NCBI RefSeq assembly: GCF_003718735.1
Contig: NZ_CP033460.1
Span: 806,001 to 870,000 of the forward strand
Origin: Staphylococcus debuckii
GTDB taxonomy: Bacteria > Bacillota > Bacilli > Staphylococcales > Staphylococcaceae
DNA: 64,000 nucleotides
Direction: 5' to 3'
This document shows, piece by piece, positions 18,611-28,861 of this stretch; within the stretch, counting starts at the first letter, position 1; every line of letters begins with the position of its first letter. A program made the position numbers and the translations under genes. Under the pieces are notes generated by a model. That model did no database searches and was not told the DNA's origin. It saw only the letters and a list, made by a program, of their open reading frames with translations.

Positions 18611-18774
18611 TGGAACAAGCGCATTTTCTATTCAGATAGCTACTGCCAATTTGGAACAAGCGCATTTTCTATTCAGATAGCTACTGCCAATTTGGAACAA
18701 GCGCATTTTCTATTCAGATAGCTACTGCCAATTTGGAACAAGCGAATTTTCTATTCAGATAGCTACTGCCAGTT
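18611..18774. repeat. Four tandem 41-bp repeats
   Basis: Units begin at 18611, 18652, 18693 and 18734. Each reads TGGAACAAGCGCATTTTC, then TATTCAGATAGCTACTGCC, then AATT. The first unit is preceded by GAATAGAAAA, which is an inverted match of TTTTCTATTC inside the unit. One substitution (GCGC to GCGA) marks the last unit. No open frame is kept. Together with the 70-bp pair this fills the gap between the convergent genes tarO and the IMPACT gene. Confidence 0.92.
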
Positions 18775-18813
18775 CAAAGAGACGGGGACATTATTACGTC
18801 CCAGTCTCTTTGT
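18775..18813. terminator. Bidirectional terminator before the IMPACT-family gene
   Basis: CAAAGAGACGGGGAC pairs with GTCCCAGTCTCTTTG across a short loop (ATTATTAC). It carries the GGGAC/GTCCC core of the repeated terminator family. Confidence 0.8.
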
Positions 18814-19454
18814 TATTTGGTTTCAATATCGAAAGGTAAGCGTGTTGCTTCGCCTTTTTCCAGTTCGTACTTGCCTGCAGTAATACGGTTTAAGAAATTA
18901 ATAAAGTCCTCAAAGTCATCTTCAAGTACATCAATCTTGTAACTTACTTTATCCGTATATATAGTGTCACGCAAAATAAAATCAGTAGATTGCAATTCAT
19001 ATTCAAGTTTGCCAGTTAAATCATAGCTAATTGTAACTGTAGTAGGATATGCATTGCGCAACTCTACACGCCCGCCGTCTTTAATGGCGTCTCTAACAGC
19101 GCCGCTATATGCTCTGATTAATCCGCCTGTTCCTAATTTGATACCGCCGAAATAGCGTGTTACTACGGCTGCGGTATTATGTGTGTCTAATTTTTTCAAG
19201 ATTTCTAGCATCGGAACTCCGGCCGTTCCGCTGGGTTCGCCATCATCATTGGCTTTTTGAATCAGCATATTATCTCCGATAGTGTAAGCCGAACAATTAT
19301 GGGTCGCTTCACGATGTTCTTTTTTCACGGTATCAATAAACGCTTTGGCTTCTTCTTCTGTTTGTACAGGCTTGATATGTGCAATAAATCGTGATTTATT
19401 GATGGTGTTTTCGATAATATATTCTTGTTTAATCGTAATAATATGATTTTCCAT
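18813..19454 (-). CDS. YigZ/IMPACT-family protein
   Basis: The 213-aa protein is a YigZ/YvyE-type member of the IMPACT family. Landmarks are NKSRFIAHI (about 20-28), CSAYTIGDN, DDGEPSGTAGVPML (about 73-86) and VVTRYFGGIKLGTGGLIRAYS (about 97-117, the family core). A second ferredoxin-like domain follows. I start at the ATG at 19454 because AAGGA lies 8 nt upstream; the ATG at 19463 is too close to that site. The molecular role in bacteria is unclear; eukaryotic IMPACT modulates GCN2. Confidence 0.88.
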   Translation of the reverse strand: MENHIITIKQEYIIENTINKSRFIAHIKPVQTEEEAKAFIDTVKKEHREATHNCSAYTIGDNMLIQKANDDGEPSGTAGVPMLEILKKLDTHNTAAVVTRYFGGIKLGTGGLIRAYSGAVRDAIKDGGRVELRNAYPTTVTISYDLTGKLEYELQSTDFILRDTIYTDKVSYKIDVLEDDFEDFINFLNRITAGKYELEKGEATRLPFDIETK

Positions 19455-19605
19455 ACCTAACATCCTTATATAATAAATTCATTGACTTGTTACTCTTATT
19501 CTTCATTATACATGCTCTTAATCGGTTTTCTAAATATTAAAATCAATTTTCTTTTCATGAAAAATAGGGTATGATTAATAACGAGTATATTTTAGGAGGA
19601 TTCGT

Positions 19606-20490
19606 ATGAAGATTGCTGTGATGACAGACTCCACAACATCATTACCTCAGCGTTTAATAGATAAATATAATATTTCAGTCGTTTCGCTCAGCGTCACTTT
19701 CGCAAATGGAGATAACTATATAGAAGGCAAAGAATTGAATGCATCAGAACTTTACCGTCGTATGAAAAGTGAGAAAACATTGCCTACGACAAGTCAACCG
19801 GCAATCGGTAATGTCATTCAAGAATATGAACGCCTGCGTGATGCAGGTTACACTGATGTAGTAGGGTTGTTTTTATCTGCCGGCATCAGCGGAACATACC
19901 AAGCAGCTACCCAAGCTGGTGAAATGGTTGAAGGCATCAATGTACATACTTTCGACTCTAAATTATCAGGTATGATTTTAGGCGGTTATGTTATTTACGC
20001 TGCTGAACGTGTAGAGGCAGGCTTGACTGCAGAAGAAGTAATGAAAGAATTATTAGAGATGCGCGAATATACTGGTGCTCTAGTGGTTGTAGATGACTTG
20101 AAAAATCTACAAAAAAGCGGCCGTATTACAGGTGCGCAAGCTTTTATCGGTTCGCTGCTGAAAATGAAACCTGTGTTAGAATTTGTGGATGGCAAAATCT
20201 TGCCATTAGATAAAGTACGTACGAAAAAACGTGCGATTAAAACGATAGAACAAGGTGTTTTAGATAGAGTAAAAGACTATGACAACGTCACTTTATATGT
20301 AGTGAATGGTGATGCCAAAGAAGACGGTCTTAAATTATTCAAGCATTTAAAAGAAAATTATCCAGACTATGTCATCAATTATTCAGAATTCACGCCAGTT
20401 ATCGCAACACATTTAGGTGTCGGCAGTGTCGCATTAGGATTTACAAACAAACATATTGCAACATTAGCAAATTCACCAGAAGAAGAATAA
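19606..20490 (+). CDS. fakB1: DegV-family fatty acid-binding protein FakB1
   Basis: FakB proteins hold a fatty acid so that the kinase FakA can phosphorylate it, feeding exogenous fatty acids into phospholipid synthesis. The 294-aa protein shows the DegV signature TDSTTSLP (7-14), [11 protein letters not shown] (about 92-102), the binding-cap stretch [14 protein letters not shown] and the C-terminal [15 protein letters not shown]. Its position next to tarO and comF matches S. aureus fakB1 from memory. The saturated-fatty-acid preference is inferred by orthology. An AGGAGG-type site precedes the ATG. Confidence 0.88.
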   Translation: MKIAVMTDSTTSLPQRLIDKYNISVVSLSVTFANGDNYIEGKELNASELYRRMKSEKTLPTTSQPAIGNVIQEYERLRDAGYTDVVGLFLSAGISGTYQAATQAGEMVEGINVHTFDSKLSGMILGGYVIYAAERVEAGLTAEEVMKELLEMREYTGALVVVDDLKNLQKSGRITGAQAFIGSLLKMKPVLEFVDGKILPLDKVRTKKRAIKTIEQGVLDRVKDYDNVTLYVVNGDAKEDGLKLFKHLKENYPDYVINYSEFTPVIATHLGVGSVALGFTNKHIATLANSPEEE

Positions 20491-20502
20491 TTTTTCCTCA
20501 TA

Positions 20503-20547
20503 GGGCAGGGGTTGGGACATAATGATGTCCGGTTCCCTGTCTTTTTT
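20503..20547 (+). terminator. Terminator after fakB1
   Basis: GGCAGGG pairs with CCCTGTC, with an inner GGGACAT / ATGTCC stem, followed by TTTTTT. Member of the GGGACA terminator family. Confidence 0.85.
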
Positions 20548-20574
20548 CATCTCAAGAAATTACTGACAAAAGGA

Positions 20575-21876
20575 ATGATTGAAATTAAGCACTACGGCAA
20601 ATTAATACGCAACAAAGAAGATTTATCAGATGAAACCATCAGAACAGTGCAAAAAGGCGTGATCAAAAACAAGCAAGGCAGATGGCAGTGTATCCAATGC
20701 GAAAGTTCTGAACGCGCAGACTATTATACGTATTACTCAGAACCGCTGCACACAGAAATCACTTATTGCAGACACTGCTTACAATTAGGCCGTATGGATA
20801 CGCACAATGATGTTTATATAACCGACACCCATCAAGAAATAAGCAAAGCTGAGTATCACCTAGATTTCCAATTATCAGAACAGCAGACTTACGCTTCGGA
20901 AAATGTGATACGCGCCATTCAAATACATGAAAAATTGCTGCTCTATGCTGTCACAGGAGCAGGAAAGACCGAGATGATGTTTGCAGGCATCCAATATGCA
21001 AGACAACAGGGATACAATGTAGCCGTAATTTCGCCGCGTGTAGATGTGGTAGTTGAAATCAGTGCACGAATTGCAGAAGCCTTCTCTGCTGAAAAAATTG
21101 ACGTACTCTATCAAGGACAATCACAACAGTACAATGGTCACTTCGTAGTTGCGACCGTACATCAACTCTACCGCTTCAAACACCACTTTGATGTCATCTT
21201 TATCGATGAAGTTGACGCATTCCCGCTTTCCATGGATCCGTTGCTGATGCAGACGATTAACAGCGCATCAGTTTCTACTGCAAGTCATATTTATATGACC
21301 GCGACTCCCTCTAGAAAATTACGCTCCCAATTCAAACCAGCCAACATTATTACTCTTCCAGCACGTTATCATCGACGTTCGCTTCCCGTACCAACTTATC
21401 GCTATTTGAAATTCAAACCTTCACAACTGCAACCCCAGTTACTCCGACTCTTTCAACAGCAAATCAACAACCAACGCTATACCCTCGTATTTTTCAACCA
21501 CATAGAAGCAATGAAAGCAGCCTTTGAAATCTATGCTGAGCATATCCCAGATCTCATCTACGTACACAGTGAAGATGCCTTGCGCTTTGATAAAGTCACA
21601 GCTTTAAGAGAAGGCAGACATCCTATTGTCTTCACTACCACTATCCTCGAACGCGGCTTCACAATGCCTCGTCTCGATGTCATAGTACTAGAGAGCCAAA
21701 CCTATTCGACAGCTGCCCTCGTCCAAATCGCCGGACGCGTCGGCAGAAAGCTGCAAGATACCAGCGGACTCGTCCTCTATCTGCACAATGGTGTATCCCT
21801 CAGCATGCTGCGTGCCAAAGCACAAATCAAACAAATGAACACTATCGGACTTCAAAAGGGGTGGTTAGATGCCTAA
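20575..21876 (+). CDS. comFA: ComFA late-competence DNA helicase
   Basis: ComFA is a membrane-associated DEAD-like ATPase that helps pull transforming DNA through the ComEC channel. The product (433 aa from the ATG at 20575) has a four-cysteine zinc site (CIQC... CRHC, about 40-74), Walker A TGAGKTEM, the DEAD-equivalent IDEVDAFP, TATPS, and C-terminal helicase motifs ERGFTMPRLD and QIAGRVGR. An in-frame ATG at 20512 lies inside the fakB1 terminator. AAAGGA abuts the chosen ATG, so the exact start is uncertain. It overlaps comFC by 8 nt. Confidence 0.88.
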   Translation: MIEIKHYGKLIRNKEDLSDETIRTVQKGVIKNKQGRWQCIQCESSERADYYTYYSEPLHTEITYCRHCLQLGRMDTHNDVYITDTHQEISKAEYHLDFQLSEQQTYASENVIRAIQIHEKLLLYAVTGAGKTEMMFAGIQYARQQGYNVAVISPRVDVVVEISARIAEAFSAEKIDVLYQGQSQQYNGHFVVATVHQLYRFKHHFDVIFIDEVDAFPLSMDPLLMQTINSASVSTASHIYMTATPSRKLRSQFKPANIITLPARYHRRSLPVPTYRYLKFKPSQLQPQLLRLFQQQINNQRYTLVFFNHIEAMKAAFEIYAEHIPDLIYVHSEDALRFDKVTALREGRHPIVFTTTILERGFTMPRLDVIVLESQTYSTAALVQIAGRVGRKLQDTSGLVLYLHNGVSLSMLRAKAQIKQMNTIGLQKGWLDA

Positions 21877-22570
21877 ATGCTGCCAATGCCTGCAAAAATT
21901 CACCGACCCACTCACTGCAGACAACTTTTACCGCAAACCAGAAATACTCTGCGAAACCTGTCGAGAAGCATGGCAACAAAGTCTTATTTCCCGGGAAAAG
22001 AAAGCTTTGGAAAGTGTTGGACGCTGTACGAGATGCCTCAAACCTTTAGCAGAGAATGAAACAGAATGTTTAGATTGTAAATTTCTAGCGCAACGCTTTA
22101 CTTTAATCAACCAATTGTATTGCAACTATCAATATCAAGGAACAGTACGGGATGTTATTCATCAGTATAAAATAGCGGGAGATACTGCACTATGTGAAGT
22201 TATTGCTGAACAAATCAGCTTGCCGAAGAAGAAATATGATTATATTGTACCGATTCCTTCACCGTTAGAAAGAGATGTGAAGCGCACTTTTAATCCAGTC
22301 GAGCAAGTGTTAAAAGCGAAAAAGATAGCGTACATGCCGTTATTAAATACGCAAATACGACCAAAGCAATCTAGCTTAGGGAAAAGAGAACGTGCGCTAG
22401 CTGAAAATCCCTTTTGTTTCTCAGCAATGGCACAATCTTTAAATCTTGAAAATAAGGCGATATTACTCGTAGATGATATTTATACAACAGGGTTGACTGT
22501 CCATCATGCAGCGGAAATATTACTTGTCAGAAAAATAGGAAAAGTCGATGTATTTACTTTTGCTAGGTAG
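21869..22570 (+). CDS. comFC: ComFC phosphoribosyltransferase-like competence protein
   Basis: The 233-aa protein has a zinc-binding N-terminus with paired cysteines (CCQC, CETC, CTRC, CLDC) and a C-terminal phosphoribosyltransferase-like domain with the PRPP-loop motif ILLVDDIYTTGLTV (about 205-218). ComFC is needed for DNA uptake in naturally competent Firmicutes and interacts with ComFA. An AAGGGGTGG site in the end of comFA precedes the ATG, so the two are coupled. Confidence 0.92.
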   Translation: MPKCCQCLQKFTDPLTADNFYRKPEILCETCREAWQQSLISREKKALESVGRCTRCLKPLAENETECLDCKFLAQRFTLINQLYCNYQYQGTVRDVIHQYKIAGDTALCEVIAEQISLPKKKYDYIVPIPSPLERDVKRTFNPVEQVLKAKKIAYMPLLNTQIRPKQSSLGKRERALAENPFCFSAMAQSLNLENKAILLVDDIYTTGLTVHHAAEILLVRKIGKVDVFTFAR

Positions 22571-22638
22571 TATAAACATGTTATTATAATAGTGAGCATT
22601 ACCAATCACATATATAGAGGTTAAAGGAGTCGATTACT

Positions 22639-23202
22639 ATGATTAGATTTGAAATTCATGGAGACAACCTCACTATTACAGACGCAATACGTAATTACAT
22701 TGAGGACAAAGTTGGTAAACTTGAACGTTACTTCACTAATGTGCCGAATGTGAATGCACACGTAAAAGTGAAAACTTATGCAAATTCTAGCACAAAAATT
22801 GAAGTTACAATTCCGCTTAAAGACGTTACACTTCGTGCAGAAGAAAGAAACGATGATTTATATGCAGGAATTGACTTAATTACTAACAAATTAGAACGCC
22901 AAGTTCGTAAATACAAAACACGTGTTAATCGTAAAAAACGTAAAGACAGCGAACAAGAGCCGTTCCCAGCTACACCGGAAACACCTCCGGAAGCAGCTGA
23001 TCATGATAAAGATGATGAAATCGAAATCATCCGTTCTAAACAATTCAGCTTAAAACCAATGGATTCTGAAGAAGCAGTACTGCAAATGGACTTGCTTGGT
23101 CATGACTTCTTCATTTTCACTGATCGAGAAACAGATGGTACAAGTATCGTCTACCGTCGTAAAGATGGAAAATACGGTTTGATCGAAACATTAGAAAACT
23201 AA
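22639..23202 (+). CDS. hpf: Long-form ribosome hibernation promoting factor
   Basis: Long HPF dimerises 70S ribosomes into inactive 100S particles in stationary phase. The 187-aa product has the N-terminal HPF fold (residues 1-100, [14 protein letters not shown]...), a charged proline-rich linker (about 105-130) and the C-terminal dimerisation domain with [18 protein letters not shown]. Length matches the long staphylococcal form. A TATAAT at 22585-22590 and AAAGGAG precede it. It lies between comFC and secA as in S. aureus. Confidence 0.95.
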   Translation: MIRFEIHGDNLTITDAIRNYIEDKVGKLERYFTNVPNVNAHVKVKTYANSSTKIEVTIPLKDVTLRAEERNDDLYAGIDLITNKLERQVRKYKTRVNRKKRKDSEQEPFPATPETPPEAADHDKDDEIEIIRSKQFSLKPMDSEEAVLQMDLLGHDFFIFTDRETDGTSIVYRRKDGKYGLIETLEN

Positions 23203-23220
23203 TATTTGATAATTAAAAGT

Positions 23221-23259
23221 GCTCTTGCGGCAATCAATGTCGCAAGAGTTTATTTTTTT
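23221..23259 (+). terminator. Terminator after hpf
   Basis: Perfect CTCTTGCG / CGCAAGAG stem followed by TTTATTTTTTT. Confidence 0.9.
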
Positions 23260-23533
23260 CCAAGACGGCCTATTAAGATTTGATTAATTAAATAGCAATT
23301 GATTGATTTACAGGTTATGTCCGTGTCAAAATAAGAGGGATGTATTAAGTACACAATTAAAGAAACTACGGTATTAAAGAAAAAAATAAAACTGTAAGAC
23401 GCACATCTGGATAAAGACAACAAGACAGTATATAAACAGGATCCTATGAGTTTTTAAGTATAAATCAAACCATATAAATGGTAAGATAAATTGTTGTAAG
23501 CCAAACAGTTTTTATACCAAAGGAGCGAACAGA
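23260..23533. other. secA upstream region, nothing definite
   Basis: AT-rich noncoding DNA. I see an AAAGGAG ribosome site before secA but no convincing promoter, operator or conserved RNA structure. It presumably holds the secA promoter. Confidence 0.5.
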
Positions 23534-26062
23534 ATGGGTTTTTTAACAAAAATTGTTGACGGCAATAAGAGAGAAATTAAACGCCTAAGTAAGCAAGCTG
23601 ACAAAGTACTCGCTTTAGAAGAAGAAATGTCGATTCTTACTGATGAAGAAATCAGAAATAAAACCAAAGCATTTCAAGAAAGATTACAAGCAGAAGAAGA
23701 TGTACAAAAGCAAAATAAAATTTTAGACGAAATTTTACCAGAGGCCTTTGCACTCGTACGTGAAGGGGCTAAACGCGTGTTCAACATGACGCCATATCCA
23801 GTACAAATCATGGGAGGAATCGCCATTCATAATGGTGATATTTCTGAAATGAGAACTGGTGAAGGTAAAACTTTGACAGCTACAATGCCGACATATTTAA
23901 ATGCCTTAGCAGGCCGTGGTGTGCACGTTATTACGGTCAATGAATATTTAGCAAGCTTCCAAAGTGAAGAGATGGCTGAGTTATATAACTTCTTAGGTTT
24001 GACTGTCGGATTGAATTTGAATAGTTTATCTACCGAGCAGAAGCGTCAAGCTTATAACGAAGATATTACTTATAGTACAAATAATGAACTTGGGTTTGAT
24101 TATTTACGCGACAACATGGTGAATTATTCAGAAGAACGTGTTATGCGTCCATTGCACTTCGCTATTATTGATGAGGTCGACTCTATTTTAATCGATGAAG
24201 CACGTACGCCATTGATTATTTCAGGCGAAGCTGAAAAATCAACCTCCCTATATACTCAAGCTAACGTCTTCGCTAAAATGTTGAAAGCAGAAGATGACTA
24301 TAACTATGACGAAAAAACGAAATCAGTGCAATTAACAGACCAAGGTGCTGATAAAGCTGAACGTATGTTCAAATTGGATAACTTATACGATTTGAATAAC
24401 GTAGATATCATTACACATATCAATACAGCGTTACGCGCTAATTATACATTGCAACGTGATGTCGACTACATGGTAGTAGATGGTGAAGTATTAATCGTTG
24501 ACCAATTTACAGGACGTACGATGCCAGGACGCCGTTTCTCTGAAGGTTTGCACCAAGCAATTGAAGCTAAAGAAGGCGTTCAAATTCAAAATGAATCTAA
24601 AACAATGGCTTCTATTACTTTCCAAAACTACTTCCGTATGTATAATAAATTAGCTGGTATGACAGGTACAGCGAAAACAGAGGAAGAAGAATTCCGTAAT
24701 ATTTACAACATGACGGTAACGCAAATTCCGACAAACCGTCCTGTTCAACGTGAAGATAAGCCGGATTTGATTTACATCAGCCAAAAAGGCAAATTTGATG
24801 CAGTAGTAGAAGACGTAGTAGAAAAACACAAAAAAGGACAACCGATTCTTCTAGGTACAGTAGCCGTTGAAACCAGTGAATATATTTCACAACTTCTGAA
24901 AAAACGTGGCGTACGCCATGATGTCTTGAATGCCAAAAATCATGAACGCGAAGCAGAAATTGTCTCTACTGCAGGTCAAAAAGGCGCAGTAACTATTGCG
25001 ACTAACATGGCTGGTCGTGGTACTGATATTAAATTAGGCGAAGGTGTAGAAGAATTAGGCGGTTTAGCTGTTATCGGTACAGAACGTCACGAATCACGCC
25101 GTATCGATGATCAGTTGCGTGGTCGTTCTGGACGTCAAGGTGACCGCGGCGAAAGTCGTTTCTACTTATCTTTACAAGATGAATTGATGGTACGTTTCGG
25201 TTCTGAACGCTTACAAAAAATGATGGGCCGACTAGGTATGGACGATTCTACGCCGATAGAATCAAAAATGGTGTCACGTGCAGTTGAATCTGCGCAAAAA
25301 CGTGTTGAAGGTAATAACTTCGATGCGCGTAAACGTATCCTAGAATATGACGAAGTATTACGTAAACAACGTGAAATTATTTATAATGAACGTAATAATA
25401 TTATCGACTCAGAATCAAGTTCAGAACTCGTAATTACAATGATGCGTTCTACATTAGACCGCGCCATCACTTATTATGTGAATGAAGAAATCGATGAAAT
25501 CGACTATACACCGTTTATCAACTTTATTGAAGATGTCTTCTTGCACGAAGGTGAAGTAAAAGAAGAAGAAATCAAAGGTAAAGATCGTGAAGATATCTTT
25601 GATACTGTTTGGGCTAAAATTGAAAAAGCTTATGAAGCACAAAAAGCTAATATTCCTGAACAATTCAATGAGTTTGAACGTATGATTTTATTACGTTCTA
25701 TTGATGGACGTTGGACTGACCACATTGATACGATGGATCAATTGCGTCAAGGTATCCATTTGCGTTCATACGGACAACAAAACCCGCTTCGTGACTATCA
25801 AAATGAAGGACATCAATTGTTCGACACTATGATGGTGAATATCGAAGAAGACGTCAGCAAGTATATCTTGAAATCTGTTATTACAGTAGATGACGATATT
25901 GAACGTGATAAAGCGAAAGAATATCAAGGTCAACATGTATCTGCAGAAGACGGTAAGGAAAAAGTTAAATCTAAACCTGTCGTTAAAGATAATCACATTG
26001 GCCGTAATGACCCATGTCCATGCGGCAGCGGCAAAAAATATAAAAATTGTCACGGCAAATAA
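23534..26062 (+). CDS. secA: Preprotein translocase ATPase SecA
   Basis: SecA drives secretory proteins through SecYEG. The 842-aa protein has Walker A TGEGKTLT (about 98-105), the DEAD-like [12 protein letters not shown] (about 216), [12 protein letters not shown], the second nucleotide domain with [14 protein letters not shown], the helical scaffold, and a C-terminal zinc-binding [12 protein letters not shown]. It is the housekeeping SecA1 form by length and by position next to hpf and prfB. SecG of the same translocon is encoded at 58.4 kb. Confidence 0.98.
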   Translation: MGFLTKIVDGNKREIKRLSKQADKVLALEEEMSILTDEEIRNKTKAFQERLQAEEDVQKQNKILDEILPEAFALVREGAKRVFNMTPYPVQIMGGIAIHNGDISEMRTGEGKTLTATMPTYLNALAGRGVHVITVNEYLASFQSEEMAELYNFLGLTVGLNLNSLSTEQKRQAYNEDITYSTNNELGFDYLRDNMVNYSEERVMRPLHFAIIDEVDSILIDEARTPLIISGEAEKSTSLYTQANVFAKMLKAEDDYNYDEKTKSVQLTDQGADKAERMFKLDNLYDLNNVDIITHINTALRANYTLQRDVDYMVVDGEVLIVDQFTGRTMPGRRFSEGLHQAIEAKEGVQIQNESKTMASITFQNYFRMYNKLAGMTGTAKTEEEEFRNIYNMTVTQIPTNRPVQREDKPDLIYISQKGKFDAVVEDVVEKHKKGQPILLGTVAVETSEYISQLLKKRGVRHDVLNAKNHEREAEIVSTAGQKGAVTIATNMAGRGTDIKLGEGVEELGGLAVIGTERHESRRIDDQLRGRSGRQGDRGESRFYLSLQDELMVRFGSERLQKMMGRLGMDDSTPIESKMVSRAVESAQKRVEGNNFDARKRILEYDEVLRKQREIIYNERNNIIDSESSSELVITMMRSTLDRAITYYVNEEIDEIDYTPFINFIEDVFLHEGEVKEEEIKGKDREDIFDTVWAKIEKAYEAQKANIPEQFNEFERMILLRSIDGRWTDHIDTMDQLRQGIHLRSYGQQNPLRDYQNEGHQLFDTMMVNIEEDVSKYILKSVITVDDDIERDKAKEYQGQHVSAEDGKEKVKSKPVVKDNHIGRNDPCPCGSGKKYKNCHGK

Positions 26063-26073
26063 TTGAACATTTG

Positions 26074-26157
26074 AAAGACCACTGTTAAATCGCTTCAGGA
26101 AAGAGACTCAGTAATCAGCAGAGTTTCTTTCTGACGGCTTTCAGCGGTCTTTTTTTC
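26074..26157 (+). terminator. Terminator after secA
   Basis: AAAGACCACTG pairs with CAGCGGTCTTT at the base of a longer branched structure, ending in TTTTTTT. Confidence 0.75.
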
Positions 26158-26236
26158 AATCCAACAGGGTCTTAAATGTATGCTAAAATAAAAAAGGTAA
26201 TCTTGAAAATTAAACAGGTATTGGAGAGATATGAAT

Positions 26237-27353
26237 ATGGAACTATCTGAAATTAAACGTAATCTCGCAAATTATGAAGAGAAATTAAATCAACTTAGGG
26301 GGTCTCTTTGACTTAGAAGAAAAAGAGACAAACATCCAAGAATATGAAGAAATGATGACGGATCCGAATTTCTGGGACGATCAACAAAAAGCGCAAGAAA
26401 TCATCGATAAAAATAATGCAATAAAACATGTTGTGAACGGCTATCGTGATTTAGAAGCGGAATTAGAAGATATGACTGCCACTCATGAATTGTTGGCAGA
26501 AGAATATGATGAAGATTTGAAAGCAGACTTAGAAGAGGAAGCAATCGGGTTTAAAGATAAATTAGACCAATTTGAATTGCAATTATTATTGAATGGACCT
26601 TATGATGCGAATAATGCAATCTTAGAGCTGCATCCAGGTGCGGGCGGTACGGAATCGCAAGACTGGGCGAGTATGTTATTGCGTATGTATCAACGTTATG
26701 CAGAGCAGCAAGGATTTAAAGTAGAAGTGGCAGATTATTTGCCAGGTGACGAAGCGGGTGTTAAAAGTGTAACGCTAGTCATTAAAGGACATAATGCTTA
26801 TGGTTATTTGAAAGCAGAAAAAGGCGTACATCGTTTGGTACGTATATCACCGTTTGATTCATCTGGACGTCGTCATACCTCATTTGTATCTTGTGATGTG
26901 ATTCCTGAGTTCAGTAATAATGAGATTGAAATAGAAATTAATCCGGATGATATCACAGTGGATACTTTCAGAGCATCCGGAGCTGGCGGACAACATATCA
27001 ATAAAACAGAATCTGCTATCCGTATTACTCACCATCCAACTGGAATTGTGGTCAATAACCAAAATGAACGTTCGCAAATTAAAAACCGTGAAGCGGCAAT
27101 GAAAATGTTGAAATCTAAATTGTATCAATTGAAATTAGAAGAGCAAGAACGTGAAATGGCTGAAATCCGTGGAGAGCAAAAAGAAATCGGATGGGGCAGT
27201 CAAATCCGTTCGTATGTCTTCCATCCATATTCTATGGTAAAAGACCATCGTACAAATGAAGAAACAGGTAATGTAAATGCTGTAATGGATGGAGAAATCG
27301 GACCATTTATTGAAGCTTACTTAAGAACACAAATGGATAATCGAGAAGCGTAA
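26237..27353 (+). CDS. prfB: Peptide chain release factor 2, with programmed +1 frameshift
   Basis: RF2 ends translation at UGA and UAA. The gene is read in two frames: codons from ATG 26237 run to an in-frame TGA at 26309-26311, then a +1 shift at CTT-TGA-C continues at 26310 to 27353, giving 371 aa. The shift site is the canonical AGGGGG (26296-26301), then TCT, CTT and TGA C. This autoregulates RF2 level, since low RF2 favours slippage. The protein has the peptidyl-tRNA hydrolysis motif GGQ ([14 protein letters not shown]) and the stop-recognition SPF motif ([14 protein letters not shown]). GGAG precedes the ATG. Confidence 0.97.
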
Positions 27354-27358
27354 GAAAA

Positions 27359-27392
27359 AGGAACTAGGACAGCATTTGACCTAGTTCCTTTG
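27359..27392 (+). terminator. Terminator after prfB
   Basis: Perfect GGAACTAGG / CCTAGTTCC stem followed by TTTGTT. Confidence 0.85.
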
Positions 27393-27664
27393 TTAATTTA
27401 AAAAGAGGACCAGGGCTGGTTTAATAATAATTTAAATGCAATATGCATGATTTAATGTTACTGAAAAGTAGTTTACAGTAGCTTTAAAAAATCTGTTTGT
27501 TCCAATAATACCAAGGGTTAACAAATATCTTACAAAAAAGTTTTAGAATAAAAAGTTGGTGGTTTTATAACGGTTATATTACAACTTTTTAACATCAATC
27601 CATTGCGTTATTTTTTATGCTATATTTAGTTCACTTAATTTGACAGCAAAGGATGAACTAATAA
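27393..27664. other. Upstream region of the LysM-CHAP gene
   Basis: AT-rich noncoding DNA. In S. aureus such hydrolase genes are often controlled by WalR, but I did not find a convincing pair of WalR half-sites here. GATGAAC just upstream of the start is a weak ribosome site next to AAAGGA. Confidence 0.4.
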
Positions 27665-28651
27665 ATGAAGAAAGCTTTATTACTCTCAGCAGCATCGGTG
27701 ACAGTTTTTACAGGATTAAATAGCGTTGCAAATGCAGAACAAACACATGTTGTTAAAGAAAACGCTAAATTAAGCGATGTCGCAGCTTTGTTTGCCACGA
27801 CTACAAATGAAATTAAAAATTTAAATAAATTAAATCAAGACGAAGTTAAGAAAGACACACAATTAGTCTTGCCTGATACAGATGTTGTAGAAGTGAAAGC
27901 GGGCGACTCTTTAAATTCAATCGCTAAAGCACATCATCTTACTTTAAATAAGTTGCACGAATTAAACCCAGGTCTTACTAATGTTATTTTACCTGGTGAT
28001 ATCTTAGCCGTTTCAGATAAGGGTGCAGCACATTTACAAGCACTATATTCTGGCAAAGCGGTTAAAGAAGTTGAGAAACAATCTTACAACGAAGAACAAC
28101 AACAAACAGAACAACCGACACATTCAGGCTACAGAACAGTAGAACATAAAGAGGCAGCTCCGACAACTTACTATTCTAATGACAGCAGCAGCGAATATAC
28201 AGCGCCTGCTCAAGCTGCACATTCATACTATAGTGCGCCTACTACAAACTCAGACTATACTTCATATAATACAAACACAACATCTTATAGTGCACCAGCA
28301 GCAACACAAGCATCATATTCAAACTATTCAGGTGCTAACTACTATACTGCAGGTCAATGTACTTATTATGTATTTGATCGTGCAGGCGGTAAAGCTGGCT
28401 CATTATGGGGTAATGCGAATAACTGGGCAAGTGCAGCAGCGGCTTCAGGACGTACAGTAAATAATACACCATCAGCGGGTGCTATTATGCAATCTTCAGC
28501 AGGTGCATATGGCCATGTAGCATACGTAGAAGGCGTAAATGGTGATGGTTCAGTTCGCGTTTCTGAAATGAACTATGGTTATGGACCAGGTGTCGTTACT
28601 TCACGTACACTTTCAGCTGGACAAGCAGCTTCATATAACTTTATTCATTAA
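27665..28651 (+). CDS. Secreted LysM-CHAP cell-wall hydrolase
   Basis: The 328-aa precursor has a Sec signal peptide ending near ANA-EQ (residue 24). Two LysM-like segments follow (about 28-70 and 73-117, the second with [21 protein letters not shown]), then a Ser/Tyr/Thr/Ala-rich linker (about 140-222) and a C-terminal CHAP domain. The CHAP catalytic cysteine is in [11 protein letters not shown] (about 231-241) and the histidine in [10 protein letters not shown]. It is an SsaA/Sle1-like amidase or endopeptidase that acts on peptidoglycan outside the cell. It lies after prfB, as a similar gene does in S. aureus. Confidence 0.9.
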   Translation: MKKALLLSAASVTVFTGLNSVANAEQTHVVKENAKLSDVAALFATTTNEIKNLNKLNQDEVKKDTQLVLPDTDVVEVKAGDSLNSIAKAHHLTLNKLHELNPGLTNVILPGDILAVSDKGAAHLQALYSGKAVKEVEKQSYNEEQQQTEQPTHSGYRTVEHKEAAPTTYYSNDSSSEYTAPAQAAHSYYSAPTTNSDYTSYNTNTTSYSAPAATQASYSNYSGANYYTAGQCTYYVFDRAGGKAGSLWGNANNWASAAAASGRTVNNTPSAGAIMQSSAGAYGHVAYVEGVNGDGSVRVSEMNYGYGPGVVTSRTLSAGQAASYNFIH

Positions 28652-28679
28652 TCAATTTCATATCGCGATAATATAAGAC

Positions 28680-28716
28680 AGCACTGTTCTCAAATTTTGA
28701 GGATAGTGCTCTTTTA
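28680..28716 (+). terminator. Terminator after the LysM-CHAP gene
   Basis: AGCACTGTTCTCAAA pairs with TTTGAGGATAGTGCT, followed by CTTTTATTT. Confidence 0.85.
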
Positions 28717-28799
28717 TTTAAAAAAAGTGATATTGAATCTAGCTTGAAAGGGTAAAAGACAAACGAATGTAAAAAAGTCAAATTGTATTTTCAAAGTTC

Positions 28800-28829
28800 T
28801 TGCAAGAATGTCAACTTTTCGAGTATAAT
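28800..28829 (+). promoter_or_regulatory. Promoter of the HD-domain gene and csbA
   Basis: TTGCAA (28800-28805), 18-nt spacer and TATAAT (28824-28829), about 32 nt before the start codon. Confidence 0.65.
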
Positions 28830-28861
28830 AACTCATTAAATAGACAAGGGGTGAGCTGGAT

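Noticed and set aside
18611..18774. CRISPR-like array
   Set aside because: The whole 41-bp unit repeats, so there are no unique spacers.
27540..27600. WalR binding site before the LysM-CHAP gene
   Set aside because: Half-site-like TTATAA and ATTACA occur, but their spacing (13) does not fit the WalR direct repeat (11).
28179..28460. 93-codon alternative frame inside the LysM-CHAP gene
   Set aside because: It lies in the Ser/Tyr/Thr-rich linker, where low complexity leaves other frames open. It has His/Gln/Ile-rich composition and no start signals.
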